From JAFGJU01 sp964570935 (GTDB lineage Bacteria; Eisenbacteria; RBG-16-71-46; JAFGJU01): DNA of 64,000 nt. The notes beneath the pieces were generated by a model. The model had not been told where the DNA came from, ran no database searches, and saw only the letters and a list, made by a program, of their open reading frames with translations. The translations under genes were made by a program, and so were the position numbers. The stretch spans positions 1 through 64,000 of the forward strand of contig CAZMZP010000077.1 of the NCBI GenBank assembly GCA_964570935.1. The letters are read 5' to 3'. Of the stretch, positions 15,867-24,713 are shown piece by piece. Each line of letters starts with the position of its first letter. Within the stretch, counting starts at the first letter, position 1.

Positions 15867-16985
15867 TCAGTGTTTCTCGTGTTGTCCCGCCGGCTGGACC
15901 TCGATTTCGTGCTCGGCCACGAGCTCGGCCACGCGCTTCCTCTCCGCGATGGTCAGGAATCCGACCGCGACCAGAATGAAGGTGAGCGAGAGCCAATCCT
16001 GCAGGCTTGGGAACTTGCCCCTGCACGTGAGGCAGAACACGAGCGTCGCCGTGGTTCCCGCCACGAGCGAGGTCAGTCGGTTCACCAGGCCGGCGAACGT
16101 CGCGGTCCTTCCCTTGAACATGAAGATGAAGACCGAGAAAAAGGCCACCATGCCGTAGGCGGTGCCTGCGAGAGTGGCCCAGCCCCAGATGGGCCTGGGG
16201 TCGGACACCGACGCTCTGAACACCTCGAGCTGTGGCGCGCTCCAACCGAACCACCGCGGCCCGTTGAACAGCACGATCGCCACCGACGCCATCGTCACTG
16301 CGGCCGCGATCTGTTCAATGCCGAAGAACCAGCGGTTGTCTAGTTTCACGCCCTTTCCGCGGGTGTTCTTGTAGTAGTTCATTATGTAGATCCGGATTGC
16401 GTAGGCGACTATGTAGCTTCCCAGTATGCTCATGGCCGCTCTCGAACCCAGGAAGTCGAAGCTGCCTGGCTTGACCCAGACCAGCTGGACGCTGGCGGCG
16501 AGCAACGCGAACACGACGCCCACGTTCTCCTCCCTGTAGACCTTCTTGTGGAGGATACCCTGCCCTATCTGCACGGCGTCGACGATGCGGCTGATGACGA
16601 TGACGCTGGCGCGCATTATGACCATCGCGACCATGACCGAAATCGGCAGGGTGTACATCAACGTGGTGGTGGGTATGACGACCGCGGTGCATATCCCGGA
16701 CGGGATTATGTACGTGTATTCGCGCGGGAACGTGAACGGTCCCCAGGTCAAGAGCTGGGTGGACTTGGACCTGTACCAGCGCAGGGCGAGCACCACCAGA
16801 AGACACAGCGCACTCCCTCCCAGGGTGCTGTAGGTCAGGAACTCAACCTGCTCCATCCCAGGGAATCCCTGGTCCGCTTTTCCGGTGAAATACTTCACCG
16901 TCACGCCGGTTATCACGTAGAAGAAGAAATACGCAAGACACAATTGCAGTAGTCTGGCCGAACTGCCTTCTTTGGTGCGCCACAT
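15867..16985 (-). CDS. Polytopic membrane protein (DMT/EamA-like transporter candidate)
   Basis: A 372-residue integral membrane protein with about ten hydrophobic segments and short loops, ending in a charged cytoplasmic tail (EVQPAGQHEKH). Segments such as YIIPSGICTAVVIPTTTLMYTL, followed by VMVAMVIMRASVIVISRI, resemble EamA-type drug/metabolite transporters, where two five-helix halves repeat, but the match is weak. ATG 16985 is chosen because GGAAGG lies six bases upstream and the first 22 codons of the longer frame are arginine- and proline-rich. Its position 170 bases downstream of the EIIA-like gene is compatible with co-transcription. Substrate unknown. Confidence 0.72.
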   Translation of the reverse strand: MWRTKEGSSARLLQLCLAYFFFYVITGVTVKYFTGKADQGFPGMEQVEFLTYSTLGGSALCLLVVLALRWYRSKSTQLLTWGPFTFPREYTYIIPSGICTAVVIPTTTLMYTLPISVMVAMVIMRASVIVISRIVDAVQIGQGILHKKVYREENVGVVFALLAASVQLVWVKPGSFDFLGSRAAMSILGSYIVAYAIRIYIMNYYKNTRGKGVKLDNRWFFGIEQIAAAVTMASVAIVLFNGPRWFGWSAPQLEVFRASVSDPRPIWGWATLAGTAYGMVAFFSVFIFMFKGRTATFAGLVNRLTSLVAGTTATLVFCLTCRGKFPSLQDWLSLTFILVAVGFLTIAERKRVAELVAEHEIEVQPAGQHEKH

Positions 16986-17132
16986 GTTGAGCCTTCCAGG
17001 TTCTGGGTGAAAGCGTTCTTGCACCGTCCGGAACGGAGCACGGCGTGACACGAACAGAGTGCCATCGGGATAAAGTACGCACGAGGTTACAGCAGAGAGA
17101 AACGGAAGTCGAGAGGATACTGCGGGTCTCGT

Positions 17133-17156
17133 GCTCCCGCCGGCGTCGGCGGGAGC
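17133..17156 (-). terminator. GC hairpin directly after the EIIA-like gene
   Basis: GCTCCCGCC (17133-17141) pairs perfectly with GGCGGGAGC (17148-17156) across six bases, touching the stop codon of the EIIA-like gene. There is no T tract, so it could be a weak terminator or an mRNA-stabilising stem. Confidence 0.4.
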
Positions 17157-17659
17157 TACTCGAAGCTGCGGATTATGCGCAGCACTTCGTGAGGGTCGGC
17201 GGCCTCCGCGAGCCGCCGCACCGAATCTTCGAAGCTCAGGATCTCCGAAAGGGACCTGTAGACCCTCAGGTAGAACCTGTCGTCGTCCGGCGGCGACGCC
17301 ATCGGAAAGAAGATCCTGACGGGTTTGCCGTCCAGCGAGTCGAACTCGAGACCGCTGTCCGAGCGCGCGAACGCTATCACGAATTCTTTCACCTGCAACG
17401 TCCTCACATGGGGCATCGCAACTCCGCCTCCGATTCCCGTCGTGGCCTTCTTCTCACGGTTGTGGAGGTCGCGGAAGAGGCGCTGCGCGTTGCGCACCCT
17501 GCCGGAGCGGTTGAGGACCATCGACAGGACGCCGACGACCCTCTCCTTGGTCTCCCGGACCCGTCTCTGTTCGCTGGTGTCTTCGGGGAAGTCAAGGTCC
17601 ACGAGCGAATCCAGGTTCAGCTCTATCAGTTCTGGCGTGAGATACCGCGAGAGTCTCAT
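17156..17659 (-). CDS. PTS EIIA (PtsN/fructose)-type domain protein
   Basis: The 167-residue product matches the EIIA-fructose/PtsN family. Residues MRLSRYLTPELIELNLDS at the start and GIGGGVAMPHVRT near residue 84 are diagnostic; H84 is the expected phosphorylation site. The end FEDSVRRLAEAADPHEVLRII is also typical. An insert between residues 22 and 40 (DLDFPEDTSEQRRVRETKE) is longer than usual. ATG 17659 begins the conserved start and has GGGGG just upstream; the longer frame adds 20 poorly conserved residues. No PTS permease, HPr or EI gene is nearby, which favours a regulatory (PtsNtr-like) role over sugar uptake. Confidence 0.87.
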   Translation of the reverse strand: MRLSRYLTPELIELNLDSLVDLDFPEDTSEQRRVRETKERVVGVLSMVLNRSGRVRNAQRLFRDLHNREKKATTGIGGGVAMPHVRTLQVKEFVIAFARSDSGLEFDSLDGKPVRIFFPMASPPDDDRFYLRVYRSLSEILSFEDSVRRLAEAADPHEVLRIIRSFE

Positions 17660-17803
17660 GTCCCCCAAAAGTGCGCTCGGAACGCACTGAACGGACGTGC
17701 GCCCCGAGCGCTTTTGCACGAAGCCGTTGCGGGCGCGCCCGCGGAGACCGGGCTGCCCTGCTGAGGCATCGTGCCTTAGCCGCGGTGCTCGGACTACGCG
17801 ACG

Positions 17804-19582
17804 TTACTTCAGCATCACGAGTTTGAGCGACTGGACGACACCTTCTCCCTCGAGCCTCGCGATGTAGACGCCGGACCCCAACACGTTCCCGTCCGAATCC
17901 CTACCGCCCCAGACCAGCAGGTGACGACCGGCGTCCAGTGTGCCCGAGGCCAGCACTGCCACCTTGTGTCCGGACACGTCATACACGCACAGCTGCCCGC
18001 GCACCGGCCTGTCGAGCTCGAAGGTGATGCGGACGACAGGGTTGAACGGGTTCGGCCAGGCCTCGAGGCCGCTCACGACCGTTTGCGGCGAAGCCAGCTC
18101 CAGCGTGCCGCCCGAGGACGTGCTGAACGTCTGCCCGTCCTCGTTGCCGGCCTGCGCCAGCGATGCCGGCGCCACGTACTTTATCGTGTACGCGAGGTAG
18201 TCGCCGTAGCACGAGTACGTCTTACTGTTGCCGTTGGCCGCCACTCTCACCCTTATCTCTCCCGTGGCCGAGATGAAATTGGCCGGAGACGTCGTGGTGT
18301 AAGCCTTGGTCAAGTCCGTCGTGGCCACGGTCCCGGAGTTTATCTGAGCCCAAGTGCTCGTGCTGAAGTTGTACAGATACAGCGTCTGCGTGCGGCTGGT
18401 AGAGTACTTGCCGTTGTAGGTGATGGTGAGCTCCGTGGGCGTCTCCGCGATGGTCGTCTTGCCGTACCAGTCGGTGTAGTACTTCGTACCCGACTTGACG
18501 GCGTTCACGCGGAGGTAGCTGGCGTCGTCCGCGGCCAGGTTAGCGTAGCTCCCGGACGCAATCGTTCCGATCAGCATCGTCACCGCCGTGGGATAGTAGG
18601 TCTTGGTGTAGACCTGCCCGCCTCCGCCGTTGAAGTAGGTGTCAGTGAACCCAGTGCCGCTGACCGTGTACGCTGCGCCCGAGCCGGGGTCTGCCTGTAT
18701 GATGATGTTCCCGCCGACCTTGTCCCAGCTGGGGTTCGGCGAGACTCCCGAGCCGATCTCAGTCCAGTAGGTCTTGACGTTGTGGTTGTGAAGACGCGTC
18801 AGCGCGTCCGACGTCGGATGCCCGTACGAGTTGTCACCCACGCATATCACGCCCACCTCTGGGGTAGTGGCGGTGAGCCAGGCGTCGTTAGTGGAGGTCG
18901 CGGACCCGTGATGATGGACCTTGTACACTTCCACGTCGCCGACCATCGGCCCTACAGTAGTCTCGACGTCGTTGCCGCTGCCACCGGTCAGGTCTCCGCC
19001 CAGCACTTCGTCGAAGCTGCCGTAGGTGAGTTTGAGCACGACGCTCTTGGCGTTCTCGTCAGAGCCGCTGGGTGAGTACACGCCGGCGCCGTTCAGGTCT
19101 ATGCACTTTATCGTGACCGGGTCGGCCGCGCCCGCGTCCAGAGTTATGGTCTGGTTCTTGGTTATCGTGGTCCTGTCGTTGCCGAGGGCGGCGACGTAGG
19201 CGTCGTAGGTGGCACTGGAATACGAGTAGCCCCTGTCGTAGCCGGCTATGTTGAGAACCACTCCGGCCCCCATCAGGTCGTCAAGACATCCGATGTGGTC
19301 GGCGTGGTAGTGGGAAGCGAAGTTGTAATCGAAATCCGTGACTCCAAGTCCTGTGATGTAACTGACGAATGGCGTGCAGTTGTTGTAGGCCGCGTCGTCC
19401 ACGATGGCGAGCTGGCCCTGAGGGCTGATGATGAGGATCCCGTCACCCTGCCCGACGTCGATGTGATGGATTTGGAGTCTGCCGTTTCCCAGTTGCGCGA
19501 ACGCGCAGCTGGAGTACGCGAGAACGAGAGCCAGAACGAACAGTGGCGCGAGAGACCTTCCGAACGGGTTCGCACTTCTCAT
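17804..19582 (-). CDS. Secreted metallo-beta-lactamase-fold (ComEC-like) protein with FlgD-like C-terminal domain
   Basis: The 592-residue product starts with a signal peptide (to about residue 30, CAFAQ). Residues about 32-290 form a metallo-beta-lactamase fold like the C-terminal domain of ComEC/Rec2: LQIHHIDVGQGDGILI, FASHYHADHIGCLDDLM, GGDLTGGSGNDVE, EVYKVHHHGSATSTND and GVICVGDNSYGHPT. A middle region of about 200 residues is Thr/Tyr-rich beta structure. The last 85 residues (AWPNPFNPVVRITFEL to LKLVMLK) are a FlgD-like/type IX secretion-like tail. AAGGAGG lies eight bases before ATG 19582; about 128 upstream codons are open but have no such site. Expected to be exported and surface-attached; possibly a nuclease or phosphodiesterase. 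Confidence 0.88.
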   Translation of the reverse strand: MRSANPFGRSLAPLFVLALVLAYSSCAFAQLGNGRLQIHHIDVGQGDGILIISPQGQLAIVDDAAYNNCTPFVSYITGLGVTDFDYNFASHYHADHIGCLDDLMGAGVVLNIAGYDRGYSYSSATYDAYVAALGNDRTTITKNQTITLDAGAADPVTIKCIDLNGAGVYSPSGSDENAKSVVLKLTYGSFDEVLGGDLTGGSGNDVETTVGPMVGDVEVYKVHHHGSATSTNDAWLTATTPEVGVICVGDNSYGHPTSDALTRLHNHNVKTYWTEIGSGVSPNPSWDKVGGNIIIQADPGSGAAYTVSGTGFTDTYFNGGGGQVYTKTYYPTAVTMLIGTIASGSYANLAADDASYLRVNAVKSGTKYYTDWYGKTTIAETPTELTITYNGKYSTSRTQTLYLYNFSTSTWAQINSGTVATTDLTKAYTTTSPANFISATGEIRVRVAANGNSKTYSCYGDYLAYTIKYVAPASLAQAGNEDGQTFSTSSGGTLELASPQTVVSGLEAWPNPFNPVVRITFELDRPVRGQLCVYDVSGHKVAVLASGTLDAGRHLLVWGGRDSDGNVLGSGVYIARLEGEGVVQSLKLVMLK

Positions 19583-20095
19583 CGGCCGTTCCTCCTTCCG
19601 CCGGCTGGAGTGGATGATGTTGGGAACACCGCCACCTCCCGAGACGAGACTTACATAAGACAAAACCACCGGCGGCGCAACAGAAAAGTTCGGCGAGAAG
19701 CGGAGTGCTGGGGACGGGGCGGGCGTCAGGGCGACTGTCCCCCGGCTGCGGACGGGCCGGGGCCCGGATGGGGCGGGTCCGGGGCCGCGGCCGGTGACGG
19801 CATGCTGGCCCAGTTTATGCTGTCTTGAGGCGCAGGGAAGGACCGCCGAAGGGTCGGACAGGCCCGGTGGCGGCTGCGGCCGCGGAACCACGGCCCGCGG
19901 GCCGTCTGGAGCAGCTCCCGGGCGGAGAACGCAGAACGTAACTAACTGGTTGCTTTTTGCACGCATAGCGGGTATTTCTATAGGTGAGCCTGCGGCGCGT
20001 CACGCACCCTTGGGCGGGCAGCCGCGGCGCGTTTTATCAACTTTTGCGGCGCCGACACCTCCGGCTGGAGGCCGGGTGCCGGGCGGACTTGATCC
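19583..20095. other. Divergent intergenic region, no gene
   Basis: The 513 bases separate two divergent secreted-protein genes. The central part (19720-19900) is extremely G+C rich. No promoter reaches good consensus: TTGCTT (19950-19955) with TATTTC (19973-19978) on the plus strand and TTGCGC with TATGTA on the minus strand are weak. Short open frames have no ribosome-binding sites. Confidence 0.5.
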
Positions 20096-22186
20096 ATGAG
20101 AACCAAGATTCACATCGTCCACCTGAACGACCTCCTCCGGCTGAACGACCTCCTCCGGGCGACGCGGACCGCGGGGCCGCTCCTGGTCCTGGCCCTGACC
20201 GCTTCGGTGCTGATTCCCGCCGCCGCGCTCTGCGCGAACGACGTCACGCCTTCCGTGGTGTACCAGAACCTGACCGAGCTCTTCGCCAGGAAAACCTACA
20301 GCAACACGAAGCCCACGTCGCTCCTCTACACGACGTCAAACAGGTTCTTCGAGCCCGAGCTGTGCATTTTCAGGGACACTCAGTACGGGACCGAGATCTG
20401 GCGCCTGGCCAACGACCCCGACGCCACGCAGCACCACTGTCACATAAACAGAAGTCCGTGGAATGCGAACGGCTCGTTGATGGGTTTCATGACGTACAGG
20501 TACATACCTGGGTTCTACTACGGACCGGGGGATTTCCGTCTGCTGATGATCACTGCCGACTCCGACACCCAGAGAGTCGTCGTGCCCCAGGGTCACGCCG
20601 GAGTCGTCGACTACATCAACCAGGTCAACTGGGACAGGTTCAACCCGAACGTGATGTGGTTCGGTTACTTCGACGGCCTGTACCGCACTGACGTCGGCAG
20701 CAACGACGCGACCACGCTGTTCCAGGCGCTCCCGAACACCGACCGCAGAAAGGGCATCTTCTCGTACCTGTCCGAGCAGAACCAGATAATGGTCAAGGAA
20801 GTGAACTCGGAGAGCTACGTCGCCAACCTGTACTTCATCGACCCGGCGAAGCCGGCCGGCAGTCGTCTCACACACTACCCCATCAACTTCGGCATCACCG
20901 GCGTGAGCTGCCACAGCCAGAGCGAAGAGTGGCACATCCACGACGTCTATTTCCGCAGGAACGCCGACACGACCTACGTGATGAACTACGGGCCGCAGGG
21001 CGACGTGGGCGAATACTGCTTCTTCGAGGTGCCGTACTCAGGGGACAAGACCAAGATCGAACTGTGCTATTCGCAGACGTCCAGCAGCGTCCCGTACTAC
21101 TCGCATCCCGCCTGGAATCACGACGGGGCCAAGGTGGCCTACGTCGGCGAGAGCAGCCCCGGGGCCAACGACTGGGGCATCCAGGTGAGAACGCACGACG
21201 CCGGGACCAAGCTTGTGACCCTGACCAGGCAGGCCACGAGCGCCCACCTGGCCTGGGACGGGTACGACGACGAGTGGGTCATCGCGTCGACGGGCGTGTG
21301 GCAGGGCGGCGAGGAGAAGCTCCTGAAGATGAACACCGTGAACGCGACCTGCGTTCCGTTCGTGAACCCGTACTCCGAGATAAACGGCACCAGCACGACT
21401 TACTGCGCGCAGCCGAGACCCGCGCAGAGCCCGGACGCCACGAAAGTCATGTACACGTCCACGATGCTCCAGAAGACCGACACGAAGCCGGAAATCTACG
21501 TGGCTGTGATGAGGCGTCCGTACCCGCCGAGAAACCTGAACGCCTCCGGGTCGACGAGCGTCACACTGACGTGGCAGGCTTCGGCCGTCTCCCGCGAGAC
21601 GAAGGGATATCACGTGTACAGGTCCGTCGGAAACGACGCGGCATTCGTCGAGCTGACTGCCGCCGCGGTCAACGCGGCGACGTACACGGACAACTCGGTC
21701 GTGGCTGGACAGACGTACTACTACGGCGTCACCACCGAAGAGTTCTCGGGCCTGGAATCCGACGAGCTCTCGAACATCATGAAAGTGGACGTCTCGCAGT
21801 CGGGGGCGTCGGCCGGTCTTCACAGGGCGCAGGGGCTCAAAGGTTGGGACACGACGGCGCCGGCGCAGGTGGGCAGTTTCTCCATGCAGCAGGTGGCGCC
21901 AGGACAGTACCGGTTGAACTGGCAGGCTTCGTCCGACAACGACGTGCGCTACTACAACATCTACTATTCGGTTGAGGGGACGCCCTCGCCGTCTCCGCAG
22001 AGACTCATCTCGTCCACGCCAAGAAACACGCTGACCTATCTCGACTGGCTGGCCAGGACCGACGCGACACCGTACTACGCGGTGACCGCGGTAGACAGGG
22101 CCGGAAACGAATCGGCTCCGGCCTCCCCGTCGGGCTCCACCGACCAGACTGCTCCGGCCGCAGTTCGCGACCTCCAGAGTCCCTGA
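20096..22186 (+). CDS. Secreted beta-propeller protein with C-terminal FN3 repeats
   Basis: A 696-residue exported protein. The N-terminus has a duplicated LNDLLR hexapeptide ahead of the hydrophobic core, with signal cleavage near ALCAN (residue about 46). Residues about 50-480 resemble the seven-bladed propeller of oligogalacturonate-lyase/TolB-like proteins (ITADSDTQRVVVPQGHAG, YSHPAWNHDGAKVAYVGE, LAWDGYDDEWVIAST). Two fibronectin type III domains follow (about 480-570 and 590-690) with typical LTWQAS...YHVYRS and YYAVTAVDRAGNES. It ends TAPAAVRDLQSP without the FlgD-like tail of its neighbours, so it may be truncated. It is convergent with the O-antigen ligase gene by two bases. Carbohydrate binding or cleavage is inferred only. 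Confidence 0.83.
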   Translation: MRTKIHIVHLNDLLRLNDLLRATRTAGPLLVLALTASVLIPAAALCANDVTPSVVYQNLTELFARKTYSNTKPTSLLYTTSNRFFEPELCIFRDTQYGTEIWRLANDPDATQHHCHINRSPWNANGSLMGFMTYRYIPGFYYGPGDFRLLMITADSDTQRVVVPQGHAGVVDYINQVNWDRFNPNVMWFGYFDGLYRTDVGSNDATTLFQALPNTDRRKGIFSYLSEQNQIMVKEVNSESYVANLYFIDPAKPAGSRLTHYPINFGITGVSCHSQSEEWHIHDVYFRRNADTTYVMNYGPQGDVGEYCFFEVPYSGDKTKIELCYSQTSSSVPYYSHPAWNHDGAKVAYVGESSPGANDWGIQVRTHDAGTKLVTLTRQATSAHLAWDGYDDEWVIASTGVWQGGEEKLLKMNTVNATCVPFVNPYSEINGTSTTYCAQPRPAQSPDATKVMYTSTMLQKTDTKPEIYVAVMRRPYPPRNLNASGSTSVTLTWQASAVSRETKGYHVYRSVGNDAAFVELTAAAVNAATYTDNSVVAGQTYYYGVTTEEFSGLESDELSNIMKVDVSQSGASAGLHRAQGLKGWDTTAPAQVGSFSMQQVAPGQYRLNWQASSDNDVRYYNIYYSVEGTPSPSPQRLISSTPRNTLTYLDWLARTDATPYYAVTAVDRAGNESAPASPSGSTDQTAPAAVRDLQSP
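20123..20158 (+). repeat. Perfect 18-bp tandem duplication in a signal peptide
   Basis: CTGAACGACCTCCTCCGG occurs twice back to back (20123-20140 and 20141-20158), adding six residues (LNDLLR) to the charged N-region of the propeller protein. Confidence 0.9.
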
Positions 22187-22188
22187 CC

Positions 22189-23676
22189 TCAGCTCTTCGC
22201 GCCCGGGCTCGGTTCGTCGTTCCCACGCGTCTCCAGAATCGACGGCAGGATGACTGCGCACGCCGATATCAGGCCGGCATTGACGTACCAGTTGAAGCGC
22301 ATCACGTTGTGGCCGAACAGTCCCAGGAAGAGCAGCAGCCAGATGGACGCGAGCGACGCACTGGCCACGGAGCCGACGAATGATACGTCGTCCGACCCCG
22401 TCAGCGAGGCGGGGCCTGCCGTCCAGGCCCCGCGTGAGGGCGATGCGGACAGCCGTCCCGCCAGTCTCATGGACGCTATCACGAACCCCGCGAACGTCAG
22501 CAATCCGAGCAGCCCGGTCTCTCCGGCCACCTGGGCCAGCAGGTTGTGGGCCTGGAGCCAGCTCTGATAGTCCGCGGGTGAATACCGCGTGGCGTGCGCC
22601 ACGCTGAAGTTCCCGACCCCGACGCCGAGCAGCGGCCTGTCCAGGAACATCTGAGCGCCCACCTTGAGTCCCGTGATTCTGCCGCGCGCCGACTCGCCCG
22701 CGGACGGGTTGCGCTCAAAGTCGAAAGTGGTCATGAACCTGTCTTTGTACTGGAGCGGCATGGCCAGCCACACGCCGGCCACGACGATGACCGCGAGCGC
22801 GGCCACGACGACCTTCCTCCTGGACCTGAGCCAGACGTAGAACAGCATGAACAGAGCCGCGAACATGGCCGCCCGGGAGCCGGTCAGCACCACGACAAAA
22901 CTGCCGGCGCAGACCACACCGAACCACACGAGCCGCCACAGGACTCCGGCCCGGGACCTCATGGTGTAGACGCCGAGACACACGGCCAGGAGCAGGCTGG
23001 CGGCCAGCGAGTTGGGGTCTCCCCTGGACACGGACGATGTGGTGGCGCGGAGAATCCCCATCCTGGTGTAGTCGTACCCTTCAGAATAGTAGAGCCTGAT
23101 GCTCTCGCCGGCCATCCACACGTGCCCCAGCGCGAACACGAGCAGGAACACGTACAGTCTCTTCGGGCTGTCGACGAGCTGCGAGACGAGGAAGAACAGC
23201 ACTCCTGCCTTGATCAGCTCTATCCAGGCGTCCACCGCGGCGGCCTTCCAGACTGAGGTGAAGATGGAGCAGAAACAGACAACCACGAAAGCGGCGAGCC
23301 AGCCGGCCACGCCGCGCGAATAGGTCACCGGAGCTCTCCTGACCGCGGCCTGCAGCCCCCAGCCCAGCATGGCCAGCACCGCGGAAAGACGCTCCACGTG
23401 TATGGCCTCCAGCTGGACGACCCCCTCCTGGGGCCTGACGGCCACAAGCACCATGTAGAGCAGGAGCGCCGGAAACGGGTTGAACAGAAGCCAGAGCGAC
23501 GCGTACAGAGCAACGGTCACGATTGCCACGAGCGCGGGGTCCAGGAAGAGCAGCAGAACGCCGGCGGAGGCAGGTATGACGAAGACTCCTATCACTTTGA
23601 CGAGCATTGACGGATTGAAGAGCGGCTCTCTGTCAGAGGCCATTCCCGTACTCCATAGCGGGCGCCGCCTGTTCAT
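22189..23676 (-). CDS. O-antigen ligase family (Wzy_C) membrane protein
   Basis: A 495-residue polytopic membrane protein with about eleven helices and a large periplasmic loop. The diagnostic region LLGVGVGNFSVAHATRY and WLQAHNLLAQVAGETGLLG is the Wzy_C motif of O-antigen ligases and related polymerases, with the conserved histidine in QAHN. VLTGSRAAMFAAL matches the upstream conserved arginine segment. The ATG overlaps the GT2 stop as ATGA, showing translational coupling. It is the last gene of the polysaccharide operon and would ligate or polymerise the glycan on the outer face of the inner membrane. WaaL versus Wzy cannot be decided from sequence. Confidence 0.92.
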   Translation of the reverse strand: MNRRRPLWSTGMASDREPLFNPSMLVKVIGVFVIPASAGVLLLFLDPALVAIVTVALYASLWLLFNPFPALLLYMVLVAVRPQEGVVQLEAIHVERLSAVLAMLGWGLQAAVRRAPVTYSRGVAGWLAAFVVVCFCSIFTSVWKAAAVDAWIELIKAGVLFFLVSQLVDSPKRLYVFLLVFALGHVWMAGESIRLYYSEGYDYTRMGILRATTSSVSRGDPNSLAASLLLAVCLGVYTMRSRAGVLWRLVWFGVVCAGSFVVVLTGSRAAMFAALFMLFYVWLRSRRKVVVAALAVIVVAGVWLAMPLQYKDRFMTTFDFERNPSAGESARGRITGLKVGAQMFLDRPLLGVGVGNFSVAHATRYSPADYQSWLQAHNLLAQVAGETGLLGLLTFAGFVIASMRLAGRLSASPSRGAWTAGPASLTGSDDVSFVGSVASASLASIWLLLFLGLFGHNVMRFNWYVNAGLISACAVILPSILETRGNDEPSPGAKS

Positions 23677-24713
23677 CGCCGGCCGCCTCCTTCTGGTTCG
23701 CCCGGTCGCGCCGCGCGCGGTCCTTCGAAAAGCTTCCTCCAGAACCCGGCGACGAGGCCCGCGTGAATCGCCAGGAAAGCGGCGAACACGCGAGGCAGAA
23801 GTCCCACTTCCCTCTTCGCCGACAACGCCGCGGACGTGACGGCCACCGTGGCGGCGTACGCCAGAACCAGCCCCATGAGCAGGTTCCCGGCGTGTCTCGA
23901 GAAGGCCGATCCTGCAGCCAGCGCCACTACTGCCATCGGGGGGACACCCAACAGCACGGCGCCGGTGAGCCCCCGCCGGGGGTGTTTGGCGAACAGCCGG
24001 GCGCGACCCGCGCCGTATCGCATCATTTGTCTGAACAGCGAACCCAGACTGTCGCGCGGCTTGTAGCGGATCGTGAGACGCGGGCTGGTGAACGCCTTGA
24101 GGCCGGACGCCCGCGCTCTCAGGTTGAAGTCGACGTCTTCACAGGCGTCGAACGATTCGTCGAAGAACCCGATCGTGTCGAACACGCGTCGGGCGTAGGC
24201 CGCACCGGAGCTCTCCGGGTCGACAAAACCCTGCTCGCTTTCCGCGAATATGTGCGAACCGGGGTTGTGCCCCAACCGGGACGCCCTGGCCAGCGCGATT
24301 GCCTGCTGAGTCGCGGACAGTTCCGATGTCTGGAGCGGCTGCGGCCGGCACATGACGTCCGCCCCGGTGCTCCGGAAGAGCTGACTCAAGCTGCCCAGCA
24401 GGAACCTGTCCGGAACCTCGCAGTGCCCATCTACGAACATGACCACGTCTCCCCTGGCCGCCCGCGCGCCCGCGTTTCTTCCGGCACTCGAGAGACGAGC
24501 CGGGTTGAGAAGCACTCTCACGTTGGAGTGGGCGCGGCTCAGCCGGGACGCGACTGCGAGTGTGTCGTCAGTCGACCCGCCGTCCACCACGAGGACCTCG
24601 AACTTGTCCGCCGGGTAATCCTGGCCCAACAGGGCCCGGAGGACGACCTCCAGGGACCCGCCCTCGTTCAGCACCGGAATCACGACGGACACGAACAGCG
24701 GGGCGTCATCCAT
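23673..24713 (-). CDS. Glycosyltransferase family 2 with C-terminal membrane segments
   Basis: The 346-residue product has a GT-A fold. VSVVIPVLNEGGSLEVVLRA at the start, VVDGGSTDDT, GRNAGARAARGDVVMFVDG (with the DxD-like metal site DGH) and DESFDACEDVDFNLRARA are all typical of GT2. Residues about 260-330 form two or three hydrophobic segments, so the enzyme is membrane-bound like ExoA-type succinoglycan transferases. ATG 24713 is chosen because the family start MDDAPLFVSVVIPVLNE begins there; it overlaps the stop of the GT4 gene by eight bases. It should add one sugar to a lipid-linked glycan on the cytoplasmic face. Confidence 0.92.
   Translation of the reverse strand: MDDAPLFVSVVIPVLNEGGSLEVVLRALLGQDYPADKFEVLVVDGGSTDDTLAVASRLSRAHSNVRVLLNPARLSSAGRNAGARAARGDVVMFVDGHCEVPDRFLLGSLSQLFRSTGADVMCRPQPLQTSELSATQQAIALARASRLGHNPGSHIFAESEQGFVDPESSGAAYARRVFDTIGFFDESFDACEDVDFNLRARASGLKAFTSPRLTIRYKPRDSLGSLFRQMMRYGAGRARLFAKHPRRGLTGAVLLGVPPMAVVALAAGSAFSRHAGNLLMGLVLAYAATVAVTSAALSAKREVGLLPRVFAAFLAIHAGLVAGFWRKLFEGPRAARPGEPEGGGRR

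Noticed and set aside
19950..19978. Promoter for the propeller gene (TTGCTT-17-TATTTC)
   Set aside because: The -10 matches only three of six positions; too weak to list as a feature.
20096..22186. Calling the propeller protein an oligogalacturonate lyase
   Set aside because: Propeller-like segments are visible, but the catalytic histidine/manganese site could not be assigned by eye and FN3 domains are appended.
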